Positions 21,508 to 23,242 of a stretch of 23,242 nucleotides of DNA are shown here, one piece after another. Source of the stretch: a virus. Made by a program: the position numbers and the translations under genes. Location of the stretch: IMG/VR virus record IMGVR_UViG_3300031841_000268, positions 1 through 23,242 of that record. The stretch is one strand, 5' to 3'. The notes under the pieces were generated by a model. That model saw only the letters and a list, made by a program, of their open reading frames with translations, did not search any database and had not been told where the DNA came from. How positions within the stretch are numbered: the stretch's first letter is position 1; every line of letters starts with the position of its first letter.

Positions 21508-22101
21508 ATGGAACTATTAATTAGTTTAGCAATGAAATTTTGGCAATGGTCAGTGTTGATTGCTGTTGTTATTATAGGTGCTATTATAAATTTTGCAGAT
21601 AAAAGAAAAAAAACAAATTTAAAATTTTCTTATGATGAGTTACCTCATCTACAACCAGTTAAAATACCTACTAAAGGAAAAGGTTTCTGGAAAGGTATTA
21701 TTATGTGGTTGTTATCTACTAGAAATTGGGTATTAACTAAAGACTGGACATATAATATTAACGGAGTTGAATATGTTATACCTGCAGGTTTTCAATTTGA
21801 TGGTGCAAGTATACCTAAATTTTTAAGAACATTTTTTTCACCAGTAGGTGTATTATTAGTAGGTGGTTTAGTACATGACTATGCTTATAAGTATGAGCAA
21901 CTATTAGAAAAAACTCAACCACTTGTCACTTCAAAAGATAAGATACTTACACAGAAAAAGGCTGATGAAATTTTTAGAGACATTAATATAAATGTGAACG
22001 GATTTTATGTAATGAACTATCTTGCCTATTATTCATTAAGATTAGGTGGTTTTGTTGCGTGGAATGGTCACAGAAAAAGAAATGCTAAAATAGGAGAGTA
22101 A
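21508..22101 (+). CDS. DUF1353 family membrane-anchored protein, 197 aa
   Basis: One membrane segment at about 12-30 (WQWSVLIAVVIIGAIINFA) is followed by a positively charged stretch, so the bulk would be cytoplasmic if the positive-inside rule holds. The DUF1353 core follows: VIPAGFQFDGASIPKFLR at 90-107 and GLVHDYAYKYE at 120-130, with the conserved H-D pair. ADEIFRDI at 152-159 continues the family pattern. DUF1353 proteins occur in many tailed phages, often near lysis genes, with no proven activity known to me; the His/Asp residues hint at a hydrolase. It precedes small membrane genes and the spanin pair, in line with a lysis or envelope role. Confidence 0.85.
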   Translation: MELLISLAMKFWQWSVLIAVVIIGAIINFADKRKKTNLKFSYDELPHLQPVKIPTKGKGFWKGIIMWLLSTRNWVLTKDWTYNINGVEYVIPAGFQFDGASIPKFLRTFFSPVGVLLVGGLVHDYAYKYEQLLEKTQPLVTSKDKILTQKKADEIFRDININVNGFYVMNYLAYYSLRLGGFVAWNGHRKRNAKIGE

Positions 22102-22102
22102 T

Positions 22103-22213
22103 ATGTTTACAACAATAGGATTTATCGTAGGTTTTGTTGCAGGTTGGTATGTTAATGAAAAGTTTGAAGATTTAACTGCTTATGCAAAGAAACTTAAATT
22201 TTGGAAAAAGTAA
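22103..22213 (+). CDS. small membrane protein, 36 aa
   Basis: ATG 22103 follows the DUF1353 stop by one base, and AGGAGAG lies immediately upstream. The 36-aa product has one membrane helix (FTTIGFIVGFVAGWYV) with a Gly-rich face, and a cationic tail (AYAKKLKFWKK). Its location before the spanins suggests the lysis cassette, perhaps a pinholin-like or regulatory peptide, but the sequence alone cannot show this. Confidence 0.6.
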   Translation: MFTTIGFIVGFVAGWYVNEKFEDLTAYAKKLKFWKK

Positions 22214-22216
22214 TAT

Positions 22217-22675
22217 ATGAGAATTTACATTATTGGATTAATTATACTTGCTTTACTAGGCTCAGCAGGCTATGTGTTAAAGTTGCAAAGAGATAATTCT
22301 ATCTTAAAAGAAAATGCAATCAAACTAGAATCAGCAGTCGCTGAGCAAAAGCAAGTTATCGAAAATCAAAAGAAAGACTTTGAAGAGATACTAGAAGCGA
22401 ACAAAAAGATAAATGAATTAGTCAATAATCTTAAAAAAGATTTAGACGATTTAGACAAAAGATTTAACAAGAAAAATAGAGATATTGGCAAACTGGCTAT
22501 TGAAAGAACGGGTGCCATTGAAAGAGTAATAAACAAAGGTGGCGATAATGCGACAAGATGTATCGAAATCGCAAGTGGGTCACCATTAACAGACGAAGAA
22601 GAGAATGCTACAAAGAAGTCAGAAATCAATCCTGAATGTCCTTCTATTGCTAATCCTAACTATATTCCTTACTAA
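22217..22675 (+). CDS. putative inner-membrane spanin (Rz-like)
   Basis: A 152-aa protein with an N-terminal signal anchor (RIYIIGLIILALLGSAGYVL, about 2-21) and a long periplasmic coiled coil (about 25-95, KENAIKLESAVAEQKQVIEN onward), the layout of an Rz-type i-spanin. Cys in TRCIEIASG and PECPS may crosslink or pair. Spanins fuse the inner and outer membranes at the last step of lysis of Gram-negative hosts. Its 3' end overlaps by 71 bp, in another frame, a gene for a lipoprotein, the typical Rz/Rz1 arrangement. No sequence-level match to a named Rz is claimed. Confidence 0.72.
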   Translation: MRIYIIGLIILALLGSAGYVLKLQRDNSILKENAIKLESAVAEQKQVIENQKKDFEEILEANKKINELVNNLKKDLDDLDKRFNKKNRDIGKLAIERTGAIERVINKGGDNATRCIEIASGSPLTDEEENATKKSEINPECPSIANPNYIPY

Positions 22676-22991
22676 CTGCTCAGGCGTTAAGAAGTTAAGT
22701 ATATTTAAGGAAGAAGTAAAAAGACAGGAACTGAATTTAGATAAACCAACACCTTTACAATTAGAAAAGGTGCGTTGGATTATAATTAATTCAAATAACG
22801 CAGATGAAGTATTTAAGAAGTTAGAAGAAGAAGGTATTGATCCTGTGTTATTTGGTCTTACAGATAAAGACTTTCAACTGATAGCAAAGAACTTTGCACA
22901 AATACGTAATCAATTGAAGATTACAAATGACCTTTTAGATAAATATAAAGAGTATTACGAACCTAAAGAAAAATCAACTAACTCAAAATGA
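22605..22991 (+). CDS. putative outer-membrane spanin lipoprotein (Rz1-like)
   Basis: A 128-aa protein with a signal peptide (SILNVLLLLILTIFLT) ending in a lipobox at LTNC, so the mature lipoprotein starts at Cys25. The body includes LEKVRWIIINSNNADEVFKK, PVLFGLTDKDFQLIAKN and a C-terminal YKEYYEP. This pattern (WxxI...VF..L......LFxLT....L..N...I) recalls spanin or Rz-like lipoproteins of other large phages. It is larger and less Pro-rich than lambda Rz1. Its start lies inside the Rz-like gene in another frame. The pair would bridge the periplasm. Confidence 0.72.
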   Translation: MLQRSQKSILNVLLLLILTIFLTNCSGVKKLSIFKEEVKRQELNLDKPTPLQLEKVRWIIINSNNADEVFKKLEEEGIDPVLFGLTDKDFQLIAKNFAQIRNQLKITNDLLDKYKEYYEPKEKSTNSK

Positions 22992-23128
22992 ACGAATTAG
23001 AAAAACAAACCACTGAAGAAGTATCTGAAAAAGAACAAAAGATATTTAATGTTATAGAAAAATATAGTCCTTACATTATTTTTATTCTTTTTATGTTATT
23101 TGCTTTAGGTATAAACAGTATTGTATAA
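22988..23128 (+). CDS. small membrane protein, 46 aa
   Basis: ATG 22988 overlaps the previous stop (ATGA). The 46-aa product has an acidic, Lys/Glu-rich N-terminal half (MNELEKQTTEEVSEKEQK) and one C-terminal membrane segment (YIIFILFMLFALGIN). A tail-anchored topology is likely. It is too short for family assignment. Its position right after the spanins makes a lysis-related role conceivable. Its stop codon lies within the TATAAATA late box. Confidence 0.55.
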   Translation: MNELEKQTTEEVSEKEQKIFNVIEKYSPYIIFILFMLFALGINSIV

Positions 23129-23131
23129 ATA
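23124..23131 (+). promoter_or_regulatory. T4-type late promoter TATAAATA
   Basis: An exact late box, overlapping the preceding stop codon and followed by the palindrome ATACTAGTAT (23129-23138). The start would be near 23137, and AAAGGA (23140-23145) leads to ATG 23153. Confidence 0.6.
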
Positions 23132-23152
23132 CTAGTATAGAAAAGGATAACA

Positions 23153-23242
23153 ATGAAAAGATTATTAGTCTTTTTGTTATTCTTCGTTATGGTAGGCGCA
23201 ACGCCTATTTGGGCTGACACAACAAACTCTGGAGCGACAACT
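23153..23242 (+). CDS. start of a secreted protein (3' truncated)
   Basis: Only 30 codons are visible. They encode a classic signal peptide: MKRLLVFLLFFVMVGATP then IWA before Asp, with a probable signal-peptidase cut after IWA. The mature protein starts with Thr/Ser/Asn-rich residues. It follows an exact late promoter and a fair Shine-Dalgarno. The product would be exported to the periplasm or beyond; nothing more can be said from this window. Confidence 0.6.
   Translation, partial: MKRLLVFLLFFVMVGATPIWADTTNSGATT

Noticed and set aside
1-23242. tRNA genes, CRISPR arrays, insertion sequences, integrase or attachment sites
   Set aside because: No cloverleaf-like segment with a CCA-type acceptor, no regularly spaced repeats and no transposase or integrase motif were seen; nearly all bases are in plus-strand genes. 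This was by eye, so a weak tRNA could be missed.

Overview
The window reads as part of the genome of a T4-like marine myovirus. It is strongly AT-rich, every supported gene lies on the + strand, and most genes abut or overlap by 1-30 bp (ATGA and TAATG junctions). The left part carries T4-type replication genes: the C-terminus of a gp43-like DNA polymerase, a UvsX-like recombinase and a gp41-like helicase. Many other proteins are of kinds I associate with marine T4-like phages of cyanobacteria and SAR11-type hosts. The low GC would suit a Pelagibacter-type host, but the host is inference and no host marker was seen. No tRNA, CRISPR array, IS element or integrase was found.

Layout. 1-1366: end of DNA polymerase, a small membrane protein, a Prx5-type peroxiredoxin and an MT-A70 adenine methyltransferase. 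1350-4295: a perfect sigma70-type promoter, a second DNA methyltransferase, two proteins I do not recognise and a DUF4385 protein. 4303-7098: a near-perfect sigma70-type promoter, uvsX, a small conserved-position gene and gp41. 7095-9757: two putative 2OG-Fe(II) oxygenases flanking a small basic protein, then a 402-aa unknown. 9758-9859: a T4-type late promoter (TATAAATA) and a perfect sigma70-type promoter in tandem. 9860-17488: a tightly coupled cluster with a covalent nucleotidyltransferase (RNA/DNA-ligase-like) protein, an adenylate kinase, a zeta/PNK-like kinase, a 932-aa multidomain protein (pol-beta nucleotidyltransferase + NMNAT-like domain + basic C-terminal module), two Lys/Glu-rich multi-module proteins and a HAD phosphatase. 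17492-20901: a late promoter, two virion-like proteins, a structured leader, coiled-coil and conserved phage proteins. 20901-23242: a basic modular protein, a DUF1353 membrane protein, small membrane proteins, an overlapping spanin pair, another late promoter and the start of a secreted protein.

The most interesting observation is in 9860-20901. Six genes begin with a short peptide resembling the capsid-targeting sequence of T4 internal proteins (MKTYQEFIAE in IPIII, cut after Glu by the gp21 prohead protease): MYSFKQYLSE, MKTFATFLEE, MEVKSFVQQINE, MRFKDFLKE, MKTFKQHIKE and MITFSKLRE. Four of these sit on enzymes: the ligase-like protein, the adenylate kinase, the zeta/PNK-like kinase and the nucleotidyltransferase/NMNAT protein. 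The 932-aa protein also has gp21-like sites (I/L-x-E followed by Ala) at module borders, and an internal GTG start with a Shine-Dalgarno that would yield a separate targeted protein. The working hypothesis is that this phage packages a nucleotide/RNA-repair or NAD-restoring enzyme kit in its capsid and injects it with the DNA. This is inferred from sequence and needs virion proteomics.
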